Positions 16,611 to 27,968 of a stretch of 29,674 nt of DNA are shown here, in pieces. Within the stretch, counting starts at the first letter, position 1; the number at the start of each line of letters is the position of its first letter. Below the pieces are notes generated by a model. The model saw only the letters and a list, made by a program, of their open reading frames with translations, had not been told where the DNA came from and did no database searches. A program made the position numbers and the translations under genes. This DNA is from an uncultured Collinsella sp. (GTDB lineage: Bacteria > Actinomycetota > Coriobacteriia > Coriobacteriales > Coriobacteriaceae). The stretch lies in assembly GCA_902470915.1 (NCBI GenBank), contig CABRIB010000013.1:1-29674 (forward strand). The letters run 5' to 3'.

Positions 16611-17915
16611 TTGAAGGCGGACACTCAAACCATCGACATCCTGTTGTTGGGCAGCGGCGGCCGCGAGCATGCTTTGGCAGCTAAGCTCGCAGCATCACCG
16701 CGCGCCGGCAAGCTCTACATCGCGCCGGGTAACGGTGGCACCGCGAGCTGCGGCGAGAACGTTGTTCTCGACGACTGCGATCCTGCAGCCGTGGCGGCGT
16801 TTGCGCAGAGCCACGGATGCGGACTCGTGGTGATTGGCCCCGAGGCTCCGCTCGTGGCGGGCGTGGCCGACGCCGTGCGCGCGGCGGGTATCCCCTGCTT
16901 TGGCCCGGGTGCCGAGGGCGCCCAGATGGAGGGCTCCAAGCTGTTCTCCAAGCAGCTCATGGAGCGCGCCGGTATCCCGACGGCAGCCTATGGTTCGTTT
17001 ACCGACGAGGCTTCGGCTCTCGCCTATGTGCGCGAGCAGGGCGCCCCGCTGGTCGTGAAGGCCGACGGCCTTGCCGCGGGCAAGGGCGTTATCGTGGCGA
17101 CCGAACTTGAGCAGGCCGAGGAAGCCGTGCGCGAGTGCTTTGGCGGCACCTTTGGCGATGCCGGCAACACCGTGGTCATCGAGGAGATGCTCGTTGGTCC
17201 CGAGTGCTCACTGTTGGCCTTTACCGACGGCAAGACTGTGCGCCCCATGGCCACCTCGCAGGACCACAAGCGCGCGCTCGAGGGCGACAAGGGCCCCAAC
17301 ACCGGCGGCATGGGCGTCTACAGCCCGGTGCCCATCGTGACCGATGAGGAGCACGCCACCATGGTGAAGGTCATGGAGCAGACCGTGGCCGAGCTCGCCG
17401 CCGAGGGCATCGACTACCGCGGCTGCCTGTACGGCGGCTTTATGCTCACGCCTGCCGGCCCCAAGGTGCTGGAGTTCAATGCCCGCTTTGGCGACCCCGA
17501 GACGCAGGTCGTGCTGCCGCGCCTTAAGAACGACCTGGTCGAGATCATGCTGGCTTGTGCCAACTGCGAGCTCGACCAGATTGAGCTCGACTGGCGTGAC
17601 GAGTGGGCCGTGGCCGTTGTCCTGACGAGCGCGGGCTATCCCGGCAGCTACGAGAAAGGCAAGGTCATCACCGGTATCGCCGATGCCGAGGCCATGGAGA
17701 ACGTGACCGTGTACCACGCGGGCACTGCCGTGGTGGACGGCCAGCTCGTGACCAATGGTGGCCGCGTGCTTGCCGTGACCGCTCTGGGCGACACGTTCGA
17801 GAACGCTCGCAACCTTGCCTACGAGGCCTGCGAGAAGATTGATTTTGAGGGCAAGACCCTGCGTCACGACATCGGCCTGCGCGCGCTGCGCGGCCGCGAC
17901 GCCTGGGATGCCTAA
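16611..17915 (+). CDS. purD: Phosphoribosylamine-glycine ligase (GAR synthetase)
   Basis: This 434-residue ATP-grasp enzyme joins glycine to phosphoribosylamine, the second step of purine synthesis. I chose the TTG at 16611, which has AGAGGAGG (16598-16605) at good spacing and gives KADTQTIDILLLGSGGREHA, matching the family N-terminus; a longer reading from 16443 overlaps purA. Motifs include GSGGREHALA, LVVKADGLAAGKGV, NTGGMGVYSPVP and KVLEFNARFGDPETQV. The C-terminal domain ends GLRALRGRDAWDA. The gene stands alone as a purine gene between purA and a NUDIX hydrolase; other pur genes are not in the window. Confidence 0.96.
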   Translation: MKADTQTIDILLLGSGGREHALAAKLAASPRAGKLYIAPGNGGTASCGENVVLDDCDPAAVAAFAQSHGCGLVVIGPEAPLVAGVADAVRAAGIPCFGPGAEGAQMEGSKLFSKQLMERAGIPTAAYGSFTDEASALAYVREQGAPLVVKADGLAAGKGVIVATELEQAEEAVRECFGGTFGDAGNTVVIEEMLVGPECSLLAFTDGKTVRPMATSQDHKRALEGDKGPNTGGMGVYSPVPIVTDEEHATMVKVMEQTVAELAAEGIDYRGCLYGGFMLTPAGPKVLEFNARFGDPETQVVLPRLKNDLVEIMLACANCELDQIELDWRDEWAVAVVLTSAGYPGSYEKGKVITGIADAEAMENVTVYHAGTAVVDGQLVTNGGRVLAVTALGDTFENARNLAYEACEKIDFEGKTLRHDIGLRALRGRDAWDA

Positions 17916-17936
17916 AATCCGAGAGGAATGAGACGG

Positions 17937-18632
17937 ATGGACGAGAAGAACGAAGAGCTCGTGGACGCGCAGATCGTCGAAGAGGACAGCCGCATGTATG
18001 GGCACGCCGAGGGCGAGCCTGGTGGCGAGGTCGCTGACGAGCCGGCGCTGGTGCTGGGCGACGACGACCCGCACGATGCCGAGCTGCACGAGAAGATTCT
18101 TTCGGAGGAGTGCGCCTGGAAGGGCAAGATCCTCGACGTCCACCGTCTTGAGGTTGAGCTGCCCAACGGTCACCGCAGCGCCCGCGATATCGTTCGCCAT
18201 CCGGGTGCGGCGGCCGTTGTGGCACTGACCGAGAGCGGCAAGATCGTACTGGTGCGTCAGTACCGCACCGCCATCGACCGCGTGACGGTCGAGATTCCCG
18301 CCGGCAAGCTCGATCCAGGCGAGGACCCGCTCGATTGCGCCAAGCGCGAACTGCATGAGGAGACGGGCTTTAGGGCCGGTCGCATTCGCTTTTTGACGTC
18401 GATTGTCACGTCCTGCGGTTTTTGCGATGAGATCATCCACATCTACTTGGCTACCAAGCTCGAGTTTGATGCGCCCAACCCCGATGATGACGAGTTTGTC
18501 AACGTGGACCTGGTGCCGCTGCACGAGCTGATTGACGCCGTGCTCGACGGCAAGATCGAAGACGCCAAGACTGTCGTGGGCGCCTTAGCTTGCGACAGCA
18601 TCGCGCACCGCCTTGGGGGCACGGAGCTTTAA
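17937..18632 (+). CDS. NUDIX hydrolase, probable ADP-ribose pyrophosphatase
   Basis: This 231-residue enzyme probably splits ADP-ribose to AMP and ribose 5-phosphate. The Nudix box is complete: GKLDPGEDPLDCAKRELHEE followed by TGF, fitting Gx5Ex7REUxEExGU. Upstream, VVALTESGKIVLVRQYRTA and VTVEIPAGKL are the typical ADP-ribose pyrophosphatase context. About 60 extra N-terminal residues are strongly acidic (DEKNEELVDAQIVEEDSR...), with no domain I recognise. The start at 17937 places GAGAGGA nine bases upstream; the ATG at 17928 abuts that site. The gene lies 21 nt after purD, so co-transcription is likely. Confidence 0.88.
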   Translation: MDEKNEELVDAQIVEEDSRMYGHAEGEPGGEVADEPALVLGDDDPHDAELHEKILSEECAWKGKILDVHRLEVELPNGHRSARDIVRHPGAAAVVALTESGKIVLVRQYRTAIDRVTVEIPAGKLDPGEDPLDCAKRELHEETGFRAGRIRFLTSIVTSCGFCDEIIHIYLATKLEFDAPNPDDDEFVNVDLVPLHELIDAVLDGKIEDAKTVVGALACDSIAHRLGGTEL

Positions 18633-18644
18633 CGAGTGGGGATA

Positions 18645-18683
18645 GCCCTGGGACAAGTACTACTGATTGCTTTGTCCCAGGGC
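18645..18683. terminator. Strong hairpin between the NUDIX and ABC transporter genes
   Basis: A perfect 12-bp stem (18645-18656 with 18672-18683) has a 15-nt loop. No T-tract follows, so it may be a weak terminator, an mRNA-stabilising structure or a REP-like unit. Confidence 0.55.
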
Positions 18684-18714
18684 CTTACGTTGCTGATATT
18701 TCTTTGAGGATCAC

Positions 18715-20487
18715 ATGCTGAAGAGGTTTCTTTCTTACTACAAGCCCCAGATGGGGCTTTTTGTTGCTGATACTGTTTGTGCTCTGGTGCTTGCCGCCAT
18801 TGACCTGGCGTTCCCCATTATCCTGCGCAATTTGACCGGTGGGCTGTTTACTCAGGGTCAGGCTGCCATTATGCAGGCGCTCGGCATGATCGCGGTGGGC
18901 TTGGTGCTGATGTATGCCGTCCGCTGCGCCTGCCGCTATTTTGTGAGCTATTGGGGTCACGTGATGGGCGCGCGTATGGAGTCCAAAATGCGCGAGGACC
19001 TGTTCGACCAGTATGAGCGCTTTAGCTTTGCGTACTTCGATCGCAACAGCTCGGGCGACATGATGAGCCGCGTGGTCAACGACCTGTTCGATATCTGCGA
19101 GGCGGCGCACCACGTGCCCGAGTGGATCATCATCTGCGGCATCGAGATTATCGGCTCGTTTGTGATCCTCTTTACCATCGCCCCGGTGCTGGCGCTCGCC
19201 ATGGCCGTGGTGACGGCGGCGTTTGCGGTCATCATGTTTTGGCAGAACATGCGTATGCGCGAGGTCTTTAGCGACAACCGCAAAAAGATCAGCGGCATCA
19301 ATGCGCAGCTGCAGGATTCGCTGGCGGGCATGCGCGTGGTCAAGAGCTTTGCCAACGAGGAGACCGAGCGTGCCAAGTTCCGCGCCTCCAACAATCGCTA
19401 CCTTTCGTCCAAGGAGAACATGTATCACGCCATGGGCGTCTATACCGCGACGTATGGCCTGCTCTCTGGTGTGCTCTATGTGATCGTGGTGCTGCTGGGC
19501 GGCTGGCTGGTCGCCCAGGGACAGCTGCAGGCGGTCGATATGGCGACCTTTGCACTCTATATTTCGCTGTTCTGCACGCCGCTCGAGACACTCGTCAATT
19601 CGGCCGAAACGTATCAGAAGGCTATCGCCGGCTTTAAGCGTATGGACGAGGTGCTCTCGACGGCGCCGGATATCCAGGACAAGCCGGGCGCTACGGATCT
19701 GCAGGTGACTGCCGGCGCCGTGGAGTATCACGACGTGTGCTTTAACTACGAGGATGTTGAGCTGGGCGAGGGCGATGCCGACGAGCGTCCTGTTATCGAC
19801 CACATGGACCTGTCTATCAAGCCCGGCCAGACCATCGCTTTGGTTGGCCCTTCGGGCGGCGGCAAGTCCACGACCTGTTCGCTGCTGCCGCGCTTTTATG
19901 ACGTGGCTGCCGGATCCATTAGCATCGACGGCCAGGACGTGCGTGATGTGACGCAGCAGAGCCTGCGCCGCGCCATCGGCCTGGTGCAGCAGGATGTCTA
20001 TCTGTTTGACGGTACGATTGGCGAGAACATCGCCTACGGCAAGCCGGACGCCACGGCGGAAGAGATCGCCGACGCCGCCCGTCGCGCCAATATCGATGCC
20101 TTTATCGAGTCGCTTCCACAGGGCTATGACACGGTCGTGGGCGAGCGCGGCAGCCGTCTTTCGGGCGGACAGAAGCAGCGCGTTGCCATCGCGCGTGTGT
20201 TTCTCAAGAACCCCAAGATCCTTATTTTGGATGAGGCGACGAGTGCTTTGGATAACGAGAGCGAGGAGGCGGTGCAGGAGTCACTCGAAGAGCTGGCGCG
20301 TGGCCGCACCACGATTATCATCGCCCACCGTCTTTCGACCATTAAGCATGCCGATGAGATTGCGACCGTTGAGCATGGTCGCGTTGTGGAGCGTGGCACG
20401 CACGAGGAGCTTCTCGCCCGTGGCGGCACCTATGCCCGTTACTATCGAATGCAGTTCGAAGGTGCGCGTGCGCACGAGCTCGACTGA
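18715..20487 (+). CDS. ABC exporter half-transporter (fused permease and ATPase)
   Basis: This 590-residue membrane protein is of the MsbA/LmrA-like type and acts as a dimer; the substrate (lipid, drug or peptide) cannot be read from sequence. Six membrane helices span about residues 1-300, including PQMGLFVADTVCALVLAAI and IIEIIGSFVILFTIAPVLAL-like stretches. The ATPase domain (about 340-580) has Walker A GPSGGGKST, the Q-loop GLVQQDVYLFD, signature LSGGQKQR, Walker B ILILDEATSALD and the switch His in AHRLST. The start is preceded by TTTGAGGAT. It is followed after 19 nt by an unrecognised membrane protein gene, which probably shares its mRNA. Confidence 0.93.
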   Translation: MLKRFLSYYKPQMGLFVADTVCALVLAAIDLAFPIILRNLTGGLFTQGQAAIMQALGMIAVGLVLMYAVRCACRYFVSYWGHVMGARMESKMREDLFDQYERFSFAYFDRNSSGDMMSRVVNDLFDICEAAHHVPEWIIICGIEIIGSFVILFTIAPVLALAMAVVTAAFAVIMFWQNMRMREVFSDNRKKISGINAQLQDSLAGMRVVKSFANEETERAKFRASNNRYLSSKENMYHAMGVYTATYGLLSGVLYVIVVLLGGWLVAQGQLQAVDMATFALYISLFCTPLETLVNSAETYQKAIAGFKRMDEVLSTAPDIQDKPGATDLQVTAGAVEYHDVCFNYEDVELGEGDADERPVIDHMDLSIKPGQTIALVGPSGGGKSTTCSLLPRFYDVAAGSISIDGQDVRDVTQQSLRRAIGLVQQDVYLFDGTIGENIAYGKPDATAEEIADAARRANIDAFIESLPQGYDTVVGERGSRLSGGQKQRVAIARVFLKNPKILILDEATSALDNESEEAVQESLEELARGRTTIIIAHRLSTIKHADEIATVEHGRVVERGTHEELLARGGTYARYYRMQFEGARAHELD

Positions 20488-20506
20488 TTGATATGACAGG
20501 AAGTTT

Positions 20507-21472
20507 ATGGCTGACAAGAACCCTTTGACTCCGGAAGAAGTGACGGAGTTATTCTCCGAAATCGATGCATCCGGCGTCTTGGATCCTACGCTTGCCAAAA
20601 AGCGTACCGAGCGCATGCGTGAGAAGGAGGCTGCGGCCAAGCGCGGTGACAAAGCGGCGCTAGCGCAGCTGCGCAGCGAGGACCGCGCGAGCCAGGCAAA
20701 ACATATCGACCCGCTGTCCGAGGACGATCCTTCGGGCTCGCAGGTGAGCCATACCATTACAAAGACCGCGATGGCCGTGGTCATCGGTATTTTGGTGCTG
20801 ATCGTGGGCATGCAGATTGGTTACGGCGTGATGCGCCGTCTGAATACCGCCAACCTGTCCGAGAGCGTTTCGGTTGATACCGTTTCGACCGCGCTCAAGG
20901 GTGGACTTGAATGGGGCAACGGCTTTACGCAGTTCCCGCTCGACTTTACCGTCGATGAAGCCGATGAGCGTACGGGCACGGTCGAGGTGACGGTGTTGGA
21001 CACATCGTCTGCCAACGAGCTCGAGCTGCTGTCCAACGGGCAGATCCAGGCCGCGGCGCTTGCGACCAACGCGCTGCTCAACGACAAGATCGACCGCGTG
21101 GTGTATAACGTTCACGCCTATATCGACGAGGATAGCAACATTCAGCACGATTCCTTCTTTGGCATGTTCCCCGCGCGGGGCCACCAGAGCGCCATTTTGA
21201 CGTTCGTGTGGACCAAGAGCTCATCCAACGCCACGAGTATCGACTGGAAGATGCGCATCGTGAGTATGGATGACACCATCGCCGAGCGCATTCAGAAACA
21301 GGTGAACTCGGTGTCGTCGTTGATTGAGGACCCGGTGGTGAGCCAGACCAAGATTGACGAGGAAAAGGCCGAGCGTGACCTAGAACATCGTCTGCATGGC
21401 CGCGAGATTTTCCGCGGCGGCAAGCCCGATCGCACACCGTCCGAACTGCTGGAGCAGGACAAGAAAAAATAA
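20507..21472 (+). CDS. Unrecognised single-pass membrane protein
   Basis: I do not recognise this 321-residue protein. The N-terminal ~85 residues are charged and coiled-coil-like (DPTLAKKRTERMREKEAAAKR). One membrane span follows (TAMAVVIGILVLIVGMQIGYGVM, near residues 87-109), then a mixed alpha/beta domain (VEVTVLDTSSANELELLSNGQIQAAALATNALL...) likely outside the cell, ending in a charged tail. It has no signal peptidase site, so it is probably anchored N-in. It lies 19 nt after the ABC exporter and ends in a strong terminator, so the two genes may work together. Confidence 0.6.
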   Translation: MADKNPLTPEEVTELFSEIDASGVLDPTLAKKRTERMREKEAAAKRGDKAALAQLRSEDRASQAKHIDPLSEDDPSGSQVSHTITKTAMAVVIGILVLIVGMQIGYGVMRRLNTANLSESVSVDTVSTALKGGLEWGNGFTQFPLDFTVDEADERTGTVEVTVLDTSSANELELLSNGQIQAAALATNALLNDKIDRVVYNVHAYIDEDSNIQHDSFFGMFPARGHQSAILTFVWTKSSSNATSIDWKMRIVSMDDTIAERIQKQVNSVSSLIEDPVVSQTKIDEEKAERDLEHRLHGREIFRGGKPDRTPSELLEQDKKK

Positions 21473-21478
21473 GACGCC

Positions 21479-21520
21479 ATCATCCCGCGTGAGCCACAAG
21501 CCCCGCGGGATGATTTTTTT
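21479..21520 (+). terminator. Terminator after the ABC exporter operon
   Basis: A perfect 11-bp stem (21479-21489 with 21504-21514) is followed by a seven-T run ending at 21520. It closes the ABC exporter operon before carA. Confidence 0.92.
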
Positions 21521-21642
21521 GGGACGGGGATTAAAAAACATTATGCATAGAAAGTCATAATTATCATTTCGTAAACATTTCGATGAAATTAACGCCATGA
21601 GGCATGCTTGCGGTTACAATACCGCGAGGCCTAACTACACAC

Positions 21643-21674
21643 CTTTAAGCCGGTCCTGTGAGACCGGGAAGGAG
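21643..21674 (+). promoter_or_regulatory. PyrR-type binding hairpin overlapping the carA leader
   Basis: A 6-bp stem (21650-21655 with 21662-21667) presents the loop CTGTGA, giving GGTCCTGTGAGACC. This matches the actinobacterial PyrR leader pattern, in which a CCnGUGAG-type loop sits just before the ribosome site. GAAGGAG directly follows the stem (21668-21674), so PyrR with UMP bound could block ribosome access. A second small hairpin occurs at 21610-21625. The call is by pattern; a pyrR gene is not in the window. Confidence 0.7.
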
Positions 21675-21678
21675 AATT

Positions 21679-23118
21679 ATGGCGAACAACCATACCGCGG
21701 GCGCCGCCGCCCGCACCTTCGCGCCCAGCGAGCTTTGCCAGCGTATGCTGGCCAAAACCAGCAAGGGCACCTGCGGTCCCTGCATCCTGTATCTTGAGGA
21801 TGGGACCATTTTTTATGGACGTGCATGCGGCGCTGAGGGCACCGCGACCGGCGAAGTCTGCTTCAATACCTCGCTCGAGGGCTACTTTGAGGTCATGACC
21901 GACCCGAGTTATGCCGGCCAAATCGTAACCATGACCTATCCGCAGATTGGCAACTACGGTATCGACGAGACCGACGTCCAGTCGGCCTTCCCCGGCGACG
22001 CCGTGCGCCCTGCGAGCGCTCCGGCTATGCGCGGCATGATCGTTCGCGACATGTGCGCCACGCCTTCTAACTGGCGCTCGGCCGTCAGCGTGCCGGAGTA
22101 TCTGCGCGCCCACGGCATCGTCGCTATCGAGGGCGTCGACACCCGCGCTCTGGTACGCCACCTGCGCGACAATGGTTCCAAGATGGGCATTATCTCGACC
22201 GAGATCTTCGACGTCGACGAGCTTGCCGAGCGTCTGGCCGCAGCGCCCACGCTGGTAGGCGAGAACCTGGTCAAGACCGTAAGTTGCCCCGCGCCTCATG
22301 AGTTTGTGGCTGCCGACCTGCCTGCCACGCATGACTTTGCGCTTTCGGCTGCCGCTCCTGCCCGTCACAAAGTGGTCGCCTACGACTGCGGTGTGAAGCG
22401 CGGTATTCTGGAGGGGCTGGTCCGCGCTGGCTGTGACCTTACCGTCGTGCCGTGGGACACGCCCGCGAGTGAGGTGCTCGACATGAATCCCGACGGCGTC
22501 TTTTTGTCCAATGGCCCCGGCGACCCCGACGCCGTGGTAGAGACCTACGAGCAGGTGCAGCAGCTGATCGGCAAGGTACCGGTCTTTGGCATTTGCCTTG
22601 GTCACCAGATGATCAGCCTGGCCTGCGGTGCCCAGATGGAAAAGCTTAAGTTCGGTCACCGCGGTGGCAACCAGCCGGTCATGAACCTGGTAAGCCGTCG
22701 CGTGGAGATCACCGCGCAAAACCATGGCTTTGGCCTGCTGTTCCCCAGCTTGGGCAAGCTTGTCCCCGAGCTTTCCGGCGGCGAGACCGAGCATGCGGCT
22801 GATGGAGATCTGCGCGTCTGGGTGCGCCGTGGAATCGCGCCGGTCGTGATGAACGAGCGCTTTGGCCGCATTCGCCTGACACATGTGAACCTCAACGACG
22901 GCACCGCCGAGGGCATCCAGCTGCTCGACGCCCCGTGCTTCTCGGTCCAGTACCACCCCGAGGCCTCGCCTGGCCCCACCGATGCCCACTATCTCTTTAC
23001 CGCCTTTACGCGACTCATGGACGGCGAGGAGAGCTACCTGGACATCGATACCGCGAAGGACCGCCTTGCCGGCTGGAACTTTGCTGAGTCCGAGACCGCT
23101 GAGACCGAGGAGAACTAA
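21679..23118 (+). CDS. carA: Carbamoyl-phosphate synthase small subunit
   Basis: This 479-residue glutamine amidotransferase subunit releases ammonia from glutamine for CarB. The N-terminal domain includes GEVCFNTSLEGYFEVMTDPSY and PQIGNYG. The C-terminal class I amidotransferase domain has nucleophile Cys306 in FGICLGHQ and catalytic His426 and Glu428 in YHPEASPGP. The family is usually ~360-390 residues. Here ~30 extra residues precede the core, a ~36-45-residue insertion lies between QNHGF and LTHVNLNDGT (nt about 22732-22875), and an acidic tail ends ETAETEEN. I chose the ATG at 21679 for AAGGAG just upstream. carB starts one base after its stop codon. Confidence 0.95.
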   Translation: MANNHTAGAAARTFAPSELCQRMLAKTSKGTCGPCILYLEDGTIFYGRACGAEGTATGEVCFNTSLEGYFEVMTDPSYAGQIVTMTYPQIGNYGIDETDVQSAFPGDAVRPASAPAMRGMIVRDMCATPSNWRSAVSVPEYLRAHGIVAIEGVDTRALVRHLRDNGSKMGIISTEIFDVDELAERLAAAPTLVGENLVKTVSCPAPHEFVAADLPATHDFALSAAAPARHKVVAYDCGVKRGILEGLVRAGCDLTVVPWDTPASEVLDMNPDGVFLSNGPGDPDAVVETYEQVQQLIGKVPVFGICLGHQMISLACGAQMEKLKFGHRGGNQPVMNLVSRRVEITAQNHGFGLLFPSLGKLVPELSGGETEHAADGDLRVWVRRGIAPVVMNERFGRIRLTHVNLNDGTAEGIQLLDAPCFSVQYHPEASPGPTDAHYLFTAFTRLMDGEESYLDIDTAKDRLAGWNFAESETAETEEN

Positions 23119-23119
23119 C

Positions 23120-26434
<3,315 letters not shown>

Positions 26435-26448
26435 TTGACCTGGCCGGC

Positions 26449-26568
26449 CGGGGCGGAGGGGGCCGAATTTCCCCCTTCGCTCCGGCTGCAAGCAGAGTCG
26501 CTCAGGAGGAAACTCGGCCCCTCTTGCCCCGACGCACTGTGTCTAGACGGATTGCACCTCCTGTTTTT
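26449..26568 (+). terminator. Structured region after carB with two competing hairpins
   Basis: A long imperfect stem pairs 26449-26466 with 26514-26531. Another stem, CAGGAGG (26503-26509) with CCTCCTG (26557-26563), is followed by TTTTT (26564-26568). The two overlap, so only one may form at a time. The second looks like the carB terminator; the first could compete with it. No gene is seen between carB and the PTS genes. Confidence 0.5.
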
Positions 26569-26617
26569 AGAGATAAATACCATTTAGCGGTGATATTCAA
26601 CCGTTCAAGATATTATG

Positions 26618-26655
26618 TAATGGCATATTACGTCATATGACGTAATATGCCATTA
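26618..26655. promoter_or_regulatory. 38-bp perfect palindrome upstream of the PTS operon, likely operator
   Basis: The sequence is a perfect inverted repeat of 19 + 19 bases with no spacer, centred between 26636 and 26637. It ends 45 nt before the IIB start codon. Its core GTCATATGAC fits the general GT-Nx-AC pattern of GntR-family operators, and a GntR/HutC-type regulator lies at the far end of the operon. A TATTAT at 26611-26616 just upstream could be a -10 box, but no good -35 was seen. Confidence 0.75.
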
Positions 26656-26700
26656 GCAGTCAAGGATGATTGTCTGTGTTCAAGTCGAGAAAGGGGCAAA

Positions 26701-27177
26701 ATGATTAAACTGTGTCGCGTCGATAGCCGGTTAGTGCATGGGCAGACCGTGTTCTCTTGGTATCCAACGCTTGAAGCAAACGCTATTCTTGTGGTTTCAG
26801 ATGAGTACGCCGCAAGCAAAGAGCGAATTCAAGCGCTGCGAATTGCAAAACCCGCTGATGCCAAATTGGTTGTCAAAAGTGTAGAAGATTCCATCGTGGC
26901 CCTTAACGGAAGCGCGGTGGATAAATACGAGCTAATTGTTGTTGCGGGAAATGTACATGACGCCTGTGAAGTTGCGCGTGCGTGTCAAAAAATAACGTCT
27001 GTGAATTTAGGCGGCGCTCGACCGTTGGGGGATAGCGTAAAGGAGCTTGGCCCTGCTGTGCGCCTTTCCCAATCCGATATTAATGAAATTAAGAAAGCCA
27101 TGGCTGATGGAATCGAGTTCGAGGTAAGGCAGGTTGCTAGCGAGAAAAAACGCATCGTAACAAGTTTTGATTTGTAG
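26701..27177 (+). CDS. Mannose-class PTS system IIB component
   Basis: This 158-residue cytoplasmic phosphocarrier passes phosphate from the IIA domain to the incoming sugar. The N-terminal motif VDSRLVHGQ places the phosphorylated histidine at His13. The rest follows the family: AILVVSDEYAASKERIQALRIAKP, VNLGGARP and KELGPAVRLSQSDINEIKKA. I chose the ATG at 26701 because AAAGGGG precedes it at good spacing; a start at 26647 would lie inside the palindrome region. It is the first gene of the IIB-IIC-IID operon. No IIA gene is present nearby, and the sugar is unknown. Confidence 0.92.
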   Translation: MIKLCRVDSRLVHGQTVFSWYPTLEANAILVVSDEYAASKERIQALRIAKPADAKLVVKSVEDSIVALNGSAVDKYELIVVAGNVHDACEVARACQKITSVNLGGARPLGDSVKELGPAVRLSQSDINEIKKAMADGIEFEVRQVASEKKRIVTSFDL

Positions 27178-27191
27178 GAAGAGGGAGAAAT

Positions 27192-27968
27192 ATGCTGCTT
27201 CAAGCTTTTCTGGTTGGTCTTGCCGCTGCGATAGGTCAATCGGATTATTTACTCGGTACTGCGATGGTCGAGCGGCCGATTGTCCTCGGAGCGATTGTCG
27301 GTATTTTTTTGGGTGATATTCCGACTGGCGTTATTGTTGGTTTCCAGCTCGAACTCGCGTTCATGGGGGTCTGGCAGGTTGGTGCTGCCGTGCCGCCCAA
27401 CGTAATTGTTGGTTCAGTTTTGGGAACAGCCTTTGCGATTACTATGGGTGCGGGTCCCGAGACCGCTCTGACTATTGCTATGCCCACTGCGGTGCTTGCC
27501 GGCATGTTTGACAGCCTTATGTATAGCGTTGTTACGCCTCCTATGGCTGTCTGGGCTGATCGTGGCGCCGAAAAAGACGACCCCAAAACGATTGCAGCCG
27601 CTATGTGGACCAATGGAATTCTCTACATCATTGCGCTTGGCTTGATTTGCGGCGTGGCTTTTTACGTTGGAAATGATGCTGTTCAGGCACTGATTGACGC
27701 CATTCCTGATTGGCTTACGAATGGGCTTACGATCGCAACGGGTATTCTGCCCGCGCTTGGATTTGCGCAGCTTATGTCAATCCTGTCCACCAAGGAGCTG
27801 AGCTTCCTATTCTTTGGAGGCTTCTTGCTGAGTGCCTATCTAAACATTCCGACGATCGGTATCGTGGCGTTTTCGCTGATCCTGATTGGGATTCTCAATA
27901 TGGCTCACATTTTTATGCCTGCCAGTGCGGCGGTCGCTAAGGAGGTTGACGATGACAACGAATTCTAA
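27192..27968 (+). CDS. Mannose-class PTS system IIC component
   Basis: This 258-residue membrane permease of the sorbose/N-acetylgalactosamine/mannose class helps carry the sugar across the membrane with IID. It starts MLLQAFLVGLAAAIGQSDYLLGT and has about six to seven helices, with typical segments VERPIVLGAIVGIFLGDIPTG, FQLELAFMGVWQVGAAVPPN and PALGFAQLMSILSTKEL. The ribosome site GAAGAGGGAG lies just before the ATG. Its end overlaps the IID start by 17 nt. Confidence 0.92.
   Translation: MLLQAFLVGLAAAIGQSDYLLGTAMVERPIVLGAIVGIFLGDIPTGVIVGFQLELAFMGVWQVGAAVPPNVIVGSVLGTAFAITMGAGPETALTIAMPTAVLAGMFDSLMYSVVTPPMAVWADRGAEKDDPKTIAAAMWTNGILYIIALGLICGVAFYVGNDAVQALIDAIPDWLTNGLTIATGILPALGFAQLMSILSTKELSFLFFGGFLLSAYLNIPTIGIVAFSLILIGILNMAHIFMPASAAVAKEVDDDNEF

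Noticed and set aside
21597..21797. Small upstream frame overlapping carA
   Set aside because: It runs through the PyrR-type hairpin and into carA in another frame with no ribosome site; probably chance.
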